From DAISKN01 sp964553925 (lineage in GTDB: Bacteria > Acidobacteriota > Vicinamibacteria > Marinacidobacterales > SMYC01), in contig CAZKNR010000413.1 in assembly GCA_964553925.1 (NCBI GenBank), positions 1 through 64,000 on the forward strand: a stretch of DNA of 64,000 nt, in the 5' to 3' direction. Shown here piece by piece: positions 24,537 to 33,366 of this stretch. Position 1 is the stretch's first letter. Each line of letters opens with the position of its first letter. A program made the translations under genes and the position numbers. Below the pieces are notes generated by a model. It was given only the letters and a program-made list of their open reading frames with translations. It had not been told where the DNA came from and made no database searches.

Positions 24537-26168
24537 TCAGTCGGTCGTGGCTTTCCGGGCCGCCTCGAGCTCCGGCCGCGCCCCCGCGTCTCCCTTCTCG
24601 CAGATCTTCAGAAGCTGGACGTAATAAGTCTTGGCCTTCGCTTTGTCCGCGGACCGCTCGGCCGCGACCGCCGCGCCATAGACGCCCCGGAAGCGGTTCG
24701 GCTCCTTCTTAATCGTTGCCTCGAACTCCGCGAGCGCCTCGGCGGGCTTTCCCATCTCGAGCAGCATCTCGCCCAGGAGCTCGCGCGCTGGCTTGATCGG
24801 TCCCGGAGAAATCGCGCTCTTCTCCGTCATATCCTCCATCGCGACGGCCTCCCGCATCTTCACGAGCGCTTCGTCTTTTCTCCCCTCGGCGAAGGCGACC
24901 CAGGCAGCGGCACCTTTACCCTGAATCTCGACCTGACCGGTCCAGTAGGCATCCTTGGCCTCTTTCAAAGTCGCGGCCAGAGCGTTCAGCTTCTCCACGT
25001 CCTTGGCCGCGGCCGCCGGATTCCCGCTCCGTGCGGCGCCGAGCGCGCGGGCGAAGTAAGTGACGGCGTCGATCCAGGCAAAACGCGTCTCTTGAGGCGT
25101 CAGGCTCGCGGCCTCGCTCCAGGCGTTGCGCTCGAGAGCGTAGCGGGCGGGAATGGCAGCGAGCGCGAACCAGCCCGCGGGGGCGGCGGCGGCGCCGCCG
25201 GCGGCGTTCATCTGAATCTGCGCTCCGATCGCGGGAATCTGCTCGATCACTTTCTTCGCTGCCTGGTCCTGCGCCGTCTGGAGGTATGCGTAGGTCTGGT
25301 AATCGAGAGCGTGGAGCTCCTCGGAGGGGGCTTTGTCTTTCCGGGCCGCCGTCGCCGAGGCGATGTTGGTCTCGATCGAATCCTGCCAGTAGCCGACGCG
25401 AGTGAACGTGTGGGATGGCATGTGAAGCGCGTGGGGAGCGTCTGGTGCGATCTTCGCGTAGCGCTTCGCGGCGTCGAGCGCCCTAGGAGCGAGAGACGGC
25501 ACGTCGTAGCTATGGATAATGTAGTGGGCGATTCCGGGGTGATCCGGCTGGGTCTTGAACTCTTTCTCCAGGATTCCCGCCGCCTTCAGGAGATTCCCGT
25601 ACGTCTTGTCCGTCGGGACGTTGGTCTGGTCGAGCGAGAGGGCGTAGTAGATCCGGGCTTCCGGATCGTCGGTGTATTTCGCCGCGACCTGCTCCATCGC
25701 CTTTTCGTAGGCGAGGATCCTCGTCCTCTGGTCGACGGTGCCCGCATCCTTATATAAGAGCGCCACGGCGCCGATGTAGTCCCGCTCCCGCTCGGTCTTG
25801 GCGTTCGCCGCCTTCGCCTTTTCGACGGCGGCCGTTCCATCCTCGATCGCCTTCGGGGGCCGGAACCCTCCGAACGGGTTCCCCCACCAGCTCATGGCGA
25901 TTCCCCAATGCGCCATGGCGCACCCGGGATCCTTCGAGGCCACTTCCTGGAACGACTTGATGGCGGCCGAGAACCAGAACGAATGAAGGAGAGCCACGGA
26001 CCGGTCGAAATCCTTCTCGACGGCCGCGCTGCAGGAGGTTGCGAAGTGCACGGTGCCCAGCCGGTCGGGGGGCTTCTCGCCTTCGGGGTGGTCGTGCTGC
26101 GCGAAAGCCGGGACCCCCGCGAGCGAAGCGGTCAGAGCGAGAACCAACGACAGTTTTGGCACCTTCAT
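24537..26168 (-). CDS. Secreted TPR-like protein of unknown function
   Basis: The 543-residue product has a signal peptide ending at PAFAQHDH. Helical TPR-like repeats follow, with conserved histidine-rich segments: TVHFATSC, HSFWFSAAIKSF, CAMAHWGIAMS, HPGIAHYIIHSYD and HALHMPSHTF. The histidine clusters could bind a metal, but no family function is known to me. The ATG is preceded by AAGGAGAT at five bases. TAGAAT at 26202-26197 on the coding strand is a likely -10. An alanine-glycine-rich linker (AAGGAAAAPAG) lies mid-protein. Confidence 0.6.
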   Translation of the reverse strand: MKVPKLSLVLALTASLAGVPAFAQHDHPEGEKPPDRLGTVHFATSCSAAVEKDFDRSVALLHSFWFSAAIKSFQEVASKDPGCAMAHWGIAMSWWGNPFGGFRPPKAIEDGTAAVEKAKAANAKTERERDYIGAVALLYKDAGTVDQRTRILAYEKAMEQVAAKYTDDPEARIYYALSLDQTNVPTDKTYGNLLKAAGILEKEFKTQPDHPGIAHYIIHSYDVPSLAPRALDAAKRYAKIAPDAPHALHMPSHTFTRVGYWQDSIETNIASATAARKDKAPSEELHALDYQTYAYLQTAQDQAAKKVIEQIPAIGAQIQMNAAGGAAAAPAGWFALAAIPARYALERNAWSEAASLTPQETRFAWIDAVTYFARALGAARSGNPAAAAKDVEKLNALAATLKEAKDAYWTGQVEIQGKGAAAWVAFAEGRKDEALVKMREAVAMEDMTEKSAISPGPIKPARELLGEMLLEMGKPAEALAEFEATIKKEPNRFRGVYGAAVAAERSADKAKAKTYYVQLLKICEKGDAGARPELEAARKATTD

Positions 26169-26196
26169 GGCGATCTCCTTTACTTTGGGAAGTGGT

Positions 26197-26202
26197 ATTC
26201 TA
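26197..26202 (-). promoter_or_regulatory. Candidate -10 box for the secreted TPR gene
   Basis: TAGAAT on the minus strand lies 28 bases before the ATG at 26168, between the two minus-strand genes, with a clear Shine-Dalgarno sequence between. No convincing -35 was seen. Confidence 0.35.
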
Positions 26203-26210
26203 ACACCGTT

Positions 26211-26711
26211 TCAGTCGTTGCACGGCACGACCCGGTCGAGGCCGTGCCCCCCGTAGGCAACGATGCGCCAGCCCTTTTCGGTCTTTCCGAAGATGTACGT
26301 CACCGCATTCTCCGAGAGAACGCTCCCGTCTTTCTTATAGCGGTAGAACTTGCCGCTGGCGATGGCGGCGCCGGCGTTGAGCACGCAGACGTTCGGGCTC
26401 GGAAACTCGGAGCGGTCCCAGCCGCTCTCGAGGATTCGCTTGAGGTTGGCTTCGGTCCGGGCGGTGACCTCCTGCGCGGTCGCATCCACCTGCGCCCCCT
26501 CGGGGCTGAGGTAGACGAGAGGAACGTGAAAGACCTCCACGGGAAGGGCCTTCATGTTCCTCTCGCTGAAGAGGCGGTAGTAATGGTGCACCGCCGCCGT
26601 GACTTCTTTCTTTATCTTCGCGACCTCGTCCTCCGAGAGAGATTGCTGCGCCGACGCGACGGTCGCGCTCAAACCAAGAACCACCAGCGTCCACCAAAAG
26701 TGCCTGTTCAT
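26211..26711 (-). CDS. Secreted NTF2/SnoaL-fold protein
   Basis: The 166-residue product has a signal peptide (WWTLVVLGLSATVASAQQ). Its alpha-plus-beta cone fold is suggested by HHYYRLFSERNMKAL at the first helix and closing strands GWRIVAYGG. This is a DUF4440/SnoaL-like profile, and these proteins act as enzymes or ligand carriers. The start is set by AGGAGG just before the ATG at 26711; longer in-frame sequence upstream is not conserved. It lies between two amidohydrolase genes and the secreted TPR gene on the same strand. Substrate unknown. Confidence 0.6.
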   Translation of the reverse strand: MNRHFWWTLVVLGLSATVASAQQSLSEDEVAKIKKEVTAAVHHYYRLFSERNMKALPVEVFHVPLVYLSPEGAQVDATAQEVTARTEANLKRILESGWDRSEFPSPNVCVLNAGAAIASGKFYRYKKDGSVLSENAVTYIFGKTEKGWRIVAYGGHGLDRVVPCND

Positions 26712-26727
26712 CCTGCCTCCTCTGAGC

Positions 26728-28341
26728 TCAACGCTCGAAAACGATTTTTCCACCGAGGATCGTGGCGTCCACCTCGATCCCAAAAACTTCCTTGCCCGGC
26801 CGTCCGCGAGGATCCGCGGAGAGGATCGCGAAATCGCCGAGCTTTCCCGGAGTGATCGAGCCCTTGTCCCGATCCTCGAACCCGCCGGCCGCGGCCCAGA
26901 GCGTGTGCATCCTCAACGCGTCTTCAAACGACAGCGCTTCTTCGGCACTCGGCGCGGCTCCTCCGTCGGCTTTCGGCGTCATCGCGCAGGCGATGTTGAA
27001 GAGAGGTCCCGAGGCTTCGGGGACCGTGCCCGTGGTATCGGTCACGGCGATGGGCTCGAGACCCTCTTCGATCATCGTCCGAAACCGGGGAACTCTCGAG
27101 GCCGTCCCCGGCCGGCGGGCGAAGTGGGGGGTTACGACGACCCGGATCCCCGCCGCCTTCAGACGTCTCATGTCCTCGAGGGCATCGAGGCGGTCTCCGC
27201 CGTGCTCGACCCGGTGGCGATGGGGCCTCGGATGCCGTTGCACTGCCTGCTCGACCGCCGCCGCGGCCATCAGCATCGCGTCACGCGAAAGGACGTGCAT
27301 GATGAGCTGGATCCCGGCGTCGTGGGCGCGGGAGACGAAGTCATTCAGCTCCTCTTTTGTCCACTTGAGGTCCTCGATGGCGTTTCCGAGCCCGTCGCTC
27401 GTGGTGCCGTTGACGAAGATCTTGATTCCGCCGTAGCGGAACATGTCGTCACCGACGCCCGACAGGAGGCCGGTCGCGAGAAGCGAGTCGAGCGAGACGA
27501 CGCGCGGCACGTGGTAGTAGACCCGAAGCCGCAGTGGGAGCTCACCCGAGGCCTGGAGCTCCTGGTCGGCGCGGACGTCGTCGGAAGAAAACGGGATCGT
27601 CGAGAGCGAGGTCGTTCCCTTGGAGATGAAGATCTCCTTCGCGTGCGCGCGCACCGCCTCTCGCACGTCGTCGAGAGGATAGCCGGGGAGGAGATCCCAG
27701 ACCTCCGTCGCGATGCCCGAGGGCTGACCCGAGGCTTCCCGGAGCACCCGGACTCCGCGCGGAGGGTCGCGATCCCAGAGACCGAGCTCCTGAAGCCCGC
27801 GGGTGTTCATCATCGCGACGTGCAGGCCCGAGAACAGGACGAGCGGATGGTCGGTGGTAACCGCATCGAGGTCGTGCCTCGTCGGAAGCGTCCGCTCCTC
27901 GAGCTTCTCGCGCATCCCGAAGGAACCCCGGCCGATCACCCACTGGCCCTTGGGCGTGTCCGAGGCTTTCGATGCGAGGATTTTTACAATCTCGCGAAGG
28001 CTTGTTACGGGCGGCGTGTGGCAGGCGGCGTGGAACGAGGCGCCGAGGCAGGTGAGCTCGAAGTGAGCGTGGGCATCGACGAAGCCCGGCACCACGACCT
28101 GTCGTTCCGCGTCGAGAACCTGCGCGCCCCGCGCTTCGGCTCTCACTTCGTCCGTCGTGCCGACGAGAGCGATGCGGCCTCCCCGCACCAGCGCCGCTTC
28201 GGCCTCCGGCCTTCCCTCGTCCATCGTAACCATCCGCGCGTTCACGATCGCGAGATCGCTCGAGGGCTCCTGGGCCGCCGAGCGCAAAGGCAGCGCTCCC
28301 GCGGCAACGCCGAGCTTCAGGAAGCTCCGGCGGGAGATCAC
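26728..28341 (-). CDS. Tat-exported YtcJ-type amidohydrolase
   Basis: The 537-residue product has a Tat signal (SRRSFLKLGVAAGALP), then the amidohydrolase_3/YtcJ pattern: a beta-sandwich start (DLAIVNARMVTMDEG), HxH in GFVDAHAHFEL, a lysine-proximal GGIKIFVNGT, histidines in LIMHVLSRDA and HRVEHGG, and aspartate in VTDTTGTV. Family members hydrolyse formamides or N-acyl amino acids; the substrate here is not readable. The start codon overlaps the stop of the paralogous amidohydrolase gene by four bases, so they form one operon. Confidence 0.85.
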   Translation of the reverse strand: MISRRSFLKLGVAAGALPLRSAAQEPSSDLAIVNARMVTMDEGRPEAEAALVRGGRIALVGTTDEVRAEARGAQVLDAERQVVVPGFVDAHAHFELTCLGASFHAACHTPPVTSLREIVKILASKASDTPKGQWVIGRGSFGMREKLEERTLPTRHDLDAVTTDHPLVLFSGLHVAMMNTRGLQELGLWDRDPPRGVRVLREASGQPSGIATEVWDLLPGYPLDDVREAVRAHAKEIFISKGTTSLSTIPFSSDDVRADQELQASGELPLRLRVYYHVPRVVSLDSLLATGLLSGVGDDMFRYGGIKIFVNGTTSDGLGNAIEDLKWTKEELNDFVSRAHDAGIQLIMHVLSRDAMLMAAAAVEQAVQRHPRPHRHRVEHGGDRLDALEDMRRLKAAGIRVVVTPHFARRPGTASRVPRFRTMIEEGLEPIAVTDTTGTVPEASGPLFNIACAMTPKADGGAAPSAEEALSFEDALRMHTLWAAAGGFEDRDKGSITPGKLGDFAILSADPRGRPGKEVFGIEVDATILGGKIVFER

Positions 28342-29972
28342 TTGGACGTCCTCTCGTACGCGACCGTTCCGTCGAGGACCACGAGGTCCGCGTGGAGATC
28401 GGTGATTCGCTCGGGGGGGACGGTGAGCGGATCCCCCGAGAGCACCACGAGGTCAGCGAGCTTTCCCGGCTCGATGCTCCCCTTGACCTTCTCCTCGAAG
28501 CCCCCGTACGCGGCCCAGATGGTGAACATCTTGATCGCGTCCATGACCGGGATTGCTTCCTCTCTCTGAACCGGGGTCCCGTACTTCGTCTTGCGGTTCA
28601 CGGCAACAGCAATCGAGAACAGCGGGTCGGTCGCGAAGTTCTGAGTTCCAAGGGTGTCCGAGCCGCCCGCGGGATGAAAGCCGTTGTCGATGAGAGTCTT
28701 CATCGGGAAGAACTTCACATCGGGCTCCTTCACCCCTTCGTCCGTGAGGCGCCAGAGAAACGCCACCTGGGGTGCGGGAGTGATGCCCGCCCGTTTCATT
28801 CGCTCCAGCCGTTCCTCGGTCCGCGCGGGATCCTGCACGAGGAAGTGGGCGAAATGCTCGATCCGGTGTCTCGCATCCGGACGAGGGTAGGCTTTCTGCG
28901 CCGCCTCGTAAGCCGCGATCGTCATGTCCTGCGCGCGATCTCCGTTCGCGTGCACCCAGATCTGCCAGCCGCCCCGGTGCGCCTCGGTCACTCTGCGGTC
29001 GAACTCCTCTTGCTCGAACCGGACGCCGCCGTAGTTCTCGGGGACCCAGGTCGTGCCCGAGCCCTTCCAGGCGGGATGATACGTGGCGGCGGTCGTGCCC
29101 CAGACTCCGTCCTGATGGAATTTGATCGCTCCCACGCGAAGCCAGTCGTCCCCGAAGCCGGTACGGATGCCGACGCGAAGCAAAGGCTCGACCTCGGTGT
29201 ATCGGTAGCTCATGAGGAGACGAACGGGAAGCTCGCCCTCATCCCTGAGCTCCTGATAAATCCGGTAGGCGACCTCCGGCGACGACATGTCGTAGACGCT
29301 CGTGACTCCCTTGGAGAGATAGAAGTCGCGAAGCGTCTTCGGGATCCATTGCCGCATCTCGTCGAACGTGGAATGCGGAATCGGAAGCTCGATTCCAGTA
29401 TCCCGCAGGATCGCGGGCTCGCCCGCGGGAGTCCGCTCGATCCTTCCAATGCCGTTCGTGGGATCGGGAGCGTCCTTCAGGCCGGCAACCTCGACCGCCT
29501 TGTGATTGAGGAGTAAATCGTGAGCGCTCCAGCGGAGAACGACGGGATGGTCCGGCACCGCCCGGTCCAGCTCCTCGCGAGTCGGCATCGGCTGGTTGTA
29601 CGTGCCCTGGCCCACGATCCATGTGCCCGTGGGGATCTCCGAGGCCCGCTCCCGCAGGCGCGTCAGGATGTCGGCCGTGGTCTTCAAGGAGTGGGGGATG
29701 TGGATCGGAAGCCTGGCGTGCTCCGATTCGGCGAGCCCCTCCACGTGCGAGTGGGCGTCGATGAACCCGGGAAGAAGAGCCCGTCCGGCGAGATCGATGA
29801 CCCGCGTCGTCGGACCGATGAAGCGCGCGATCTCCTCCTCCGTCCCGACGGCGGTGATGCGATTGCCTTCGACGGCAACCGCTTGCGCGATCCGATCCGA
29901 GGGGTCGACGGTGACGACCGTGCCTCCGCGAAGGACGAGGGAAGCGGCCTGGAGAAGCAGGAAAACGCTCAT
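28338..29972 (-). CDS. YtcJ-type amidohydrolase, upstream member of a pair
   Basis: The 544-residue product shows SLVLRGGTVVTVD, the HxH of GFIDAHSHVEG, GTYNQPMPTREELD, the GAIKFHQDG region and WVHANGDRAQD, HRIEHFAHF, closing with GSIEPGKLADLVVLSGDP. It is clearly paralogous to the gene at 42209. The ATG at 29972 is preceded by TAGTTT eight bases upstream, without a Shine-Dalgarno sequence, suggesting a leaderless mRNA. It is divergent from an MFS transporter gene with 67 bases between them. A role in cleaving an imported amide is inferred from that pairing. Confidence 0.85.
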   Translation of the reverse strand: MSVFLLLQAASLVLRGGTVVTVDPSDRIAQAVAVEGNRITAVGTEEEIARFIGPTTRVIDLAGRALLPGFIDAHSHVEGLAESEHARLPIHIPHSLKTTADILTRLRERASEIPTGTWIVGQGTYNQPMPTREELDRAVPDHPVVLRWSAHDLLLNHKAVEVAGLKDAPDPTNGIGRIERTPAGEPAILRDTGIELPIPHSTFDEMRQWIPKTLRDFYLSKGVTSVYDMSSPEVAYRIYQELRDEGELPVRLLMSYRYTEVEPLLRVGIRTGFGDDWLRVGAIKFHQDGVWGTTAATYHPAWKGSGTTWVPENYGGVRFEQEEFDRRVTEAHRGGWQIWVHANGDRAQDMTIAAYEAAQKAYPRPDARHRIEHFAHFLVQDPARTEERLERMKRAGITPAPQVAFLWRLTDEGVKEPDVKFFPMKTLIDNGFHPAGGSDTLGTQNFATDPLFSIAVAVNRKTKYGTPVQREEAIPVMDAIKMFTIWAAYGGFEEKVKGSIEPGKLADLVVLSGDPLTVPPERITDLHADLVVLDGTVAYERTSK

Positions 29973-30024
29973 GACGGCGGAAACTATCACAGCCTCAGGG
30001 GTTGCGCTTACCGGGCGGCGGCGA

Positions 30025-30030
30025 TAGATT
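30025..30030 (+). promoter_or_regulatory. Candidate -10 box directly ahead of the MFS gene
   Basis: TAGATT ends nine bases before the GTG start at 30040. With no Shine-Dalgarno sequence between, transcription from it would give a nearly leaderless mRNA. Confidence 0.35.
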
Positions 30031-30039
30031 CCCTCGCGC

Positions 30040-31335
30040 GTGCCAGAAGATCCGACGGCGGAATCGGTAATCCGCAAGGTTTCCCGACGTCTGATTCCGT
30101 TTCTCTTCCTTCTTTACGTCTTCTCGTACCTCGACCGAATCAACGTCGCCTTCGCCGCGCTCTCGATGAACCGGGACCTGGGCCTTACGCCGACCATGTT
30201 CGGGATCGCCAACACCGTCTTTTACCTCGGCTATATGTTCTTCGAGATCCCGAGCAACCTGATGCTCGCGAGGTACGGCGCCCGCATCTGGATTCCGCGG
30301 ATCATGATCACCTGGGGAATCGCCTCGACGGCGACGATGTTCGCCTCGACACCCTTCAGCCTCTACCTCATCCGATTCCTCGTCGGGGTCGCCGAGGCGG
30401 GCTTCCTACCGGGCGTCCTTCTCTACCTCACCTATTGGTTCCCGCAGTCCCATCGGGCTCGGGCGAACGCGGTCTTCATGATCGCCATGCCCGTCACCAT
30501 CGCTTTCGGAGCGTCGATCTCGGGGCTCATCCTCCAGTGGGGCGACGGGCTCCTCGGGCTCGCGGGATGGCGGTGGCTCTTCCTCGTGGAGGGGCTGCCT
30601 TCGGTTCTTCTCGGCGTGATCGCGGCGGTCTACCTCACGAGCCGGCCCGCGGACGCGAAATGGCTGACGGAGACGGAGAAGACGACTCTTCAGGCGAGCC
30701 TCACCGGCGGCGCCGTGCCGAGTCCTTCACGGACCAGCGCCTGGAAAGAGCTCCTGGGGCGGGACGTGATCCTGCTCTCGCTCGCCTACTTCGGCCTCAC
30801 GATGACGCTCAATACCAACGCGACCTGGACCCCCACGATCGCGCGCGAAGCGCTCGAGGGTAGGAGCCTCTCGTTCGTCGGCTTCGTCGTCGCGGTTCCC
30901 GCGTTCCTGACGGCGCTGGTGATGCCTCTCTGGAGCGCTCGCTCCGATCGGAAGAAAGAGCGAACCCTGCACATCGTGCTCCCGATGGGGCTTGCCGCCT
31001 TCGGCTGGCTCCTCGTCGCGGCCTCTCCGGAGCCGTGGGTGCGTTTCGCCGGTCTGGTGGGTGTCTCCATCGGGGCGTTCGCGGCCATGGCCGTCTTCTG
31101 GACGGTGCCCCCGGCGATCCTCTCCGCGGCCGCGCGGCCCGCAGGAATCGCCTTCATCAGCTCCTGCGGGATTTTCGCCTCCGCGACGAGCCCGCTCCTG
31201 GTCGGAAGGCTCCGGGAAATCACGGGGAGCTTTACCGCGAGCAGCTTCTTCGTCGCCGCCGTCCTGGTCGCGGCGGCCGCGCTGGTGCTCGCGGCGCGGG
31301 GAGGTCACGATGTTTCATCGGCGGGAGTTTCTTGA
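30040..31335 (+). CDS. MFS transporter, anion:cation symporter (ACS) type
   Basis: The 431-residue product has twelve predicted membrane spans. The first loop motif FSYLDRINVAFAALSMNRDLGL and the later EIPSNLMLARYGARIWIPR are characteristic of the ACS subfamily, which moves organic anions such as tartrate, phthalate or glucarate together with a cation. The substrate is not known here. Translation begins at a GTG. It is divergent from the YtcJ-type gene and overlaps the start of the ACMSD-like gene by 26 bases, so transport and degradation genes appear linked. Confidence 0.85.
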   Translation: MPEDPTAESVIRKVSRRLIPFLFLLYVFSYLDRINVAFAALSMNRDLGLTPTMFGIANTVFYLGYMFFEIPSNLMLARYGARIWIPRIMITWGIASTATMFASTPFSLYLIRFLVGVAEAGFLPGVLLYLTYWFPQSHRARANAVFMIAMPVTIAFGASISGLILQWGDGLLGLAGWRWLFLVEGLPSVLLGVIAAVYLTSRPADAKWLTETEKTTLQASLTGGAVPSPSRTSAWKELLGRDVILLSLAYFGLTMTLNTNATWTPTIAREALEGRSLSFVGFVVAVPAFLTALVMPLWSARSDRKKERTLHIVLPMGLAAFGWLLVAASPEPWVRFAGLVGVSIGAFAAMAVFWTVPPAILSAAARPAGIAFISSCGIFASATSPLLVGRLREITGSFTASSFFVAAVLVAAAALVLAARGGHDVSSAGVS

Positions 31336-32362
31336 GGCGGCGCTCTGCGGCTGCGGTCTCGCGCGCCGGAGGCTTCCGGTGGCTCAAGGGGAGAAGGGGC
31401 CGTTCACCGTGGATTTCCACGCGCATGCATTCGTCGGCGACGACTGGCCACTTCTGCGGAATCGCCCCGAGGCGAAAGATCTCGAGAGCTTCGTCAAGGC
31501 GCCGTACTTCGAGAATCTGGTGAGCGTCGAGGCCCGCATCGCGGAGATGGACCGCGAGGGGGTCGACGTCCAGGCGGTGAGCCTCTACGTCGGGCAGTAC
31601 CACTACTGGGCGGAGCGGGAGCTTTCGGCGGACGTGGTTCGTATCCAGAACCAGAAGCTCGCGGAGATGTGCGCGAAAAATCCCAAGAGACTCGTGGGCC
31701 TGGGGGCGGTTTCCCTCCATCTCCCGGAGCTCGCCGCCGAGCAGGTGGCGGAGGCGGTGAAGCTCCACGGCTTTCCCGGGTTCATGGTCACCGGAAGCGT
31801 TCTGGGAGAGGAGATCTCGGCGCCGCGGTTCGATCCCTTCTGGGCGAAGGCGCAGGAACTGGACTGCGCGGTCTTCATCCACCCCAGGAGCTTCGTGGAA
31901 GGAGCGAAGAGATTCCAGGGCGCGGGCTCGCTCGGCAACACCATCGGCAATCCGCTCGAGACTACGGTCGCGCTCTCCCACCTGATTTTCGACGGGTTTC
32001 TCGATCGGTTCCCGAGACTGAAAATCGTCGCCGCCCACGGCGGCGGCTATCTCCCCTCTTACATCGGCCGCTCCGACAACTGTCACGCGGTCGACCCCCA
32101 CTGCCGGCAGATGGCGAGAAAGCCCAGCGAGTACCTGAAGCAGCTCTACTTCGACACGCTGGTGTATTCGCCGCGCGTCCTTCGCCATCTCATCGATCAA
32201 GTGGGGGCCGAACGCATCGTCATGGCGACGGACTACCCGTTCCCGGTCGCGAGCCGCGACCCCGTTGGGGACGTCGCCGCCGTTTTCGACCTCACGGAGT
32301 CCGACAAGGATGCGATTCTCGGAGCTACTGCCGCGCGCCTTCTGAAGCTCCGCTCTCCTTAG
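31310..32362 (+). CDS. Amidohydrolase-2 (ACMSD-like) hydrolase/decarboxylase with Tat-like leader
   Basis: The 350-residue product has an N-terminal RR motif (HRREFLEAALCGCGLA) and the amidohydrolase-2 core: HxH in VDFHAHAF, a DREGVDVQAVSL strand, histidine in VFIHPRSF, AAHGGGYLPSYIGR and the final aspartate in MATDYPFP. Relatives are ACMSD and gamma-resorcylate decarboxylase, so C-C bond cleavage of an aromatic or alpha-keto acid is possible. A GGGGAGGT site fixes the ATG at 31310, inside the end of the MFS gene. Its 3' end overlaps the convergent deacetylase gene by 38 bases. Confidence 0.8.
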   Translation: MFHRREFLEAALCGCGLARRRLPVAQGEKGPFTVDFHAHAFVGDDWPLLRNRPEAKDLESFVKAPYFENLVSVEARIAEMDREGVDVQAVSLYVGQYHYWAERELSADVVRIQNQKLAEMCAKNPKRLVGLGAVSLHLPELAAEQVAEAVKLHGFPGFMVTGSVLGEEISAPRFDPFWAKAQELDCAVFIHPRSFVEGAKRFQGAGSLGNTIGNPLETTVALSHLIFDGFLDRFPRLKIVAAHGGGYLPSYIGRSDNCHAVDPHCRQMARKPSEYLKQLYFDTLVYSPRVLRHLIDQVGAERIVMATDYPFPVASRDPVGDVAAVFDLTESDKDAILGATAARLLKLRSP

Positions 32363-33305
32363 CGTGGCGGGCGACTTGCTCGTGGGTCGCGAACCAGACG
32401 CCAGGACGCGAGCGCATGTACTGCACGAGCTTCTCCAGCATCGCCATTCGGGATCGATGGCCGATGATCTGGGGGTGCATCGTCAGGAGGAACATGCTGC
32501 CCTCCTCGTAGGCGACGTCGAACTCCGAGGCCCAGATTTCGTAGACGGCGCTCGGTGGAGTGTGGGGACGAAGGCCAGCGAAGCGGTCCATGTTGAAGTA
32601 CGGATAGTCGTCGAGGAGCCACTCCACCGGTAGCTCGACGACCCCCGTCGGCCGGCCGTCGCTCATGACTTCGTAGGGCATGTCGTCCGCCATCAGGCTG
32701 CTGTCGTAGAGGAGGCCGAGCTCCGCGATCAGCTCGGCGGTGTTCGCGCTGTACTCCCACGATCCAGTCCGGATCCCGACGGGCTTTTTTCCCGTCAGCT
32801 CCTGGATGGTTGCGAGAGAGCGCTCCATGAGCATCCGCTCTTCGTCGCGGGTGAGGCTCGAAGTCCATTCGTGAATCCAGCCGTGGATCCCGATCTCGTG
32901 GCCGGCGGAGGCGATGCGCTTCACGTCCTCGGGATAGAGCTTCGCCGCGACTCCGGGAATGAAGAACGTCGCAGGAATGTCGTACTTCTGGAGAAGCGAG
33001 AGCACTCGCGGAAGCGCGGCCCGGGATCCGTACTCGCCCGTGGAGAGGAGCGACGGCAGCGTCTGGCCGTTTCGGAGAGCGAGGGTCTCGTTGTCGAAAT
33101 CGAACGAGAGGGCGACCGCGACCTTGGCGCCGCCCGGCCAGGATGGTGGTAGGAGGCGCTTCCCGGCACGGACCTTTTCGACGGCGGAGCGCCACCGCGA
33201 CTCGGGCCATTTCCAGGACGGCTCCTCCTGTTGGGGAGGCTGCTGTGCGAAGGCCACGGGAGCGACGAGAACGAAGAAACACAGAGCCGAGCGAGTTATC
33301 GACAT
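32325..33305 (-). CDS. Exported polysaccharide deacetylase family protein
   Basis: The 326-residue product has a signal peptide (SALCFFVLVAPVAFAQQ) and the NodB-type fold: ALSFDFDNET with paired aspartates, IPATFFIPG, HEIGIHGWIHEW, GIRTGSWEYS and TMHPQIIGHR. These enzymes de-N-acetylate polysaccharides or hydrolyse related cyclic imides; the substrate is open. The start is chosen at 33305 because AGGAGAG lies four bases upstream. It is divergent from the gamma-glutamyltransferase-like gene. Confidence 0.85.
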   Translation of the reverse strand: MSITRSALCFFVLVAPVAFAQQPPQQEEPSWKWPESRWRSAVEKVRAGKRLLPPSWPGGAKVAVALSFDFDNETLALRNGQTLPSLLSTGEYGSRAALPRVLSLLQKYDIPATFFIPGVAAKLYPEDVKRIASAGHEIGIHGWIHEWTSSLTRDEERMLMERSLATIQELTGKKPVGIRTGSWEYSANTAELIAELGLLYDSSLMADDMPYEVMSDGRPTGVVELPVEWLLDDYPYFNMDRFAGLRPHTPPSAVYEIWASEFDVAYEEGSMFLLTMHPQIIGHRSRMAMLEKLVQYMRSRPGVWFATHEQVARHAKESGASEGARQ

Positions 33306-33352
33306 GGGACTCTCCTGAATGGAACCCAACCATAATGAAAGCTGAGATCAAA

Positions 33353-33361
33353 TGCTAGAAT
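33353..33361 (+). promoter_or_regulatory. Extended -10 ahead of the gamma-glutamyltransferase-like gene
   Basis: TGC followed by TAGAAT forms an extended -10 that ends five bases before an ATG at 33367. It overlaps an alternative ATG at 33352, which argues for the downstream start and a leaderless mRNA. Confidence 0.45.
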
Positions 33362-33366
33362 CCCGT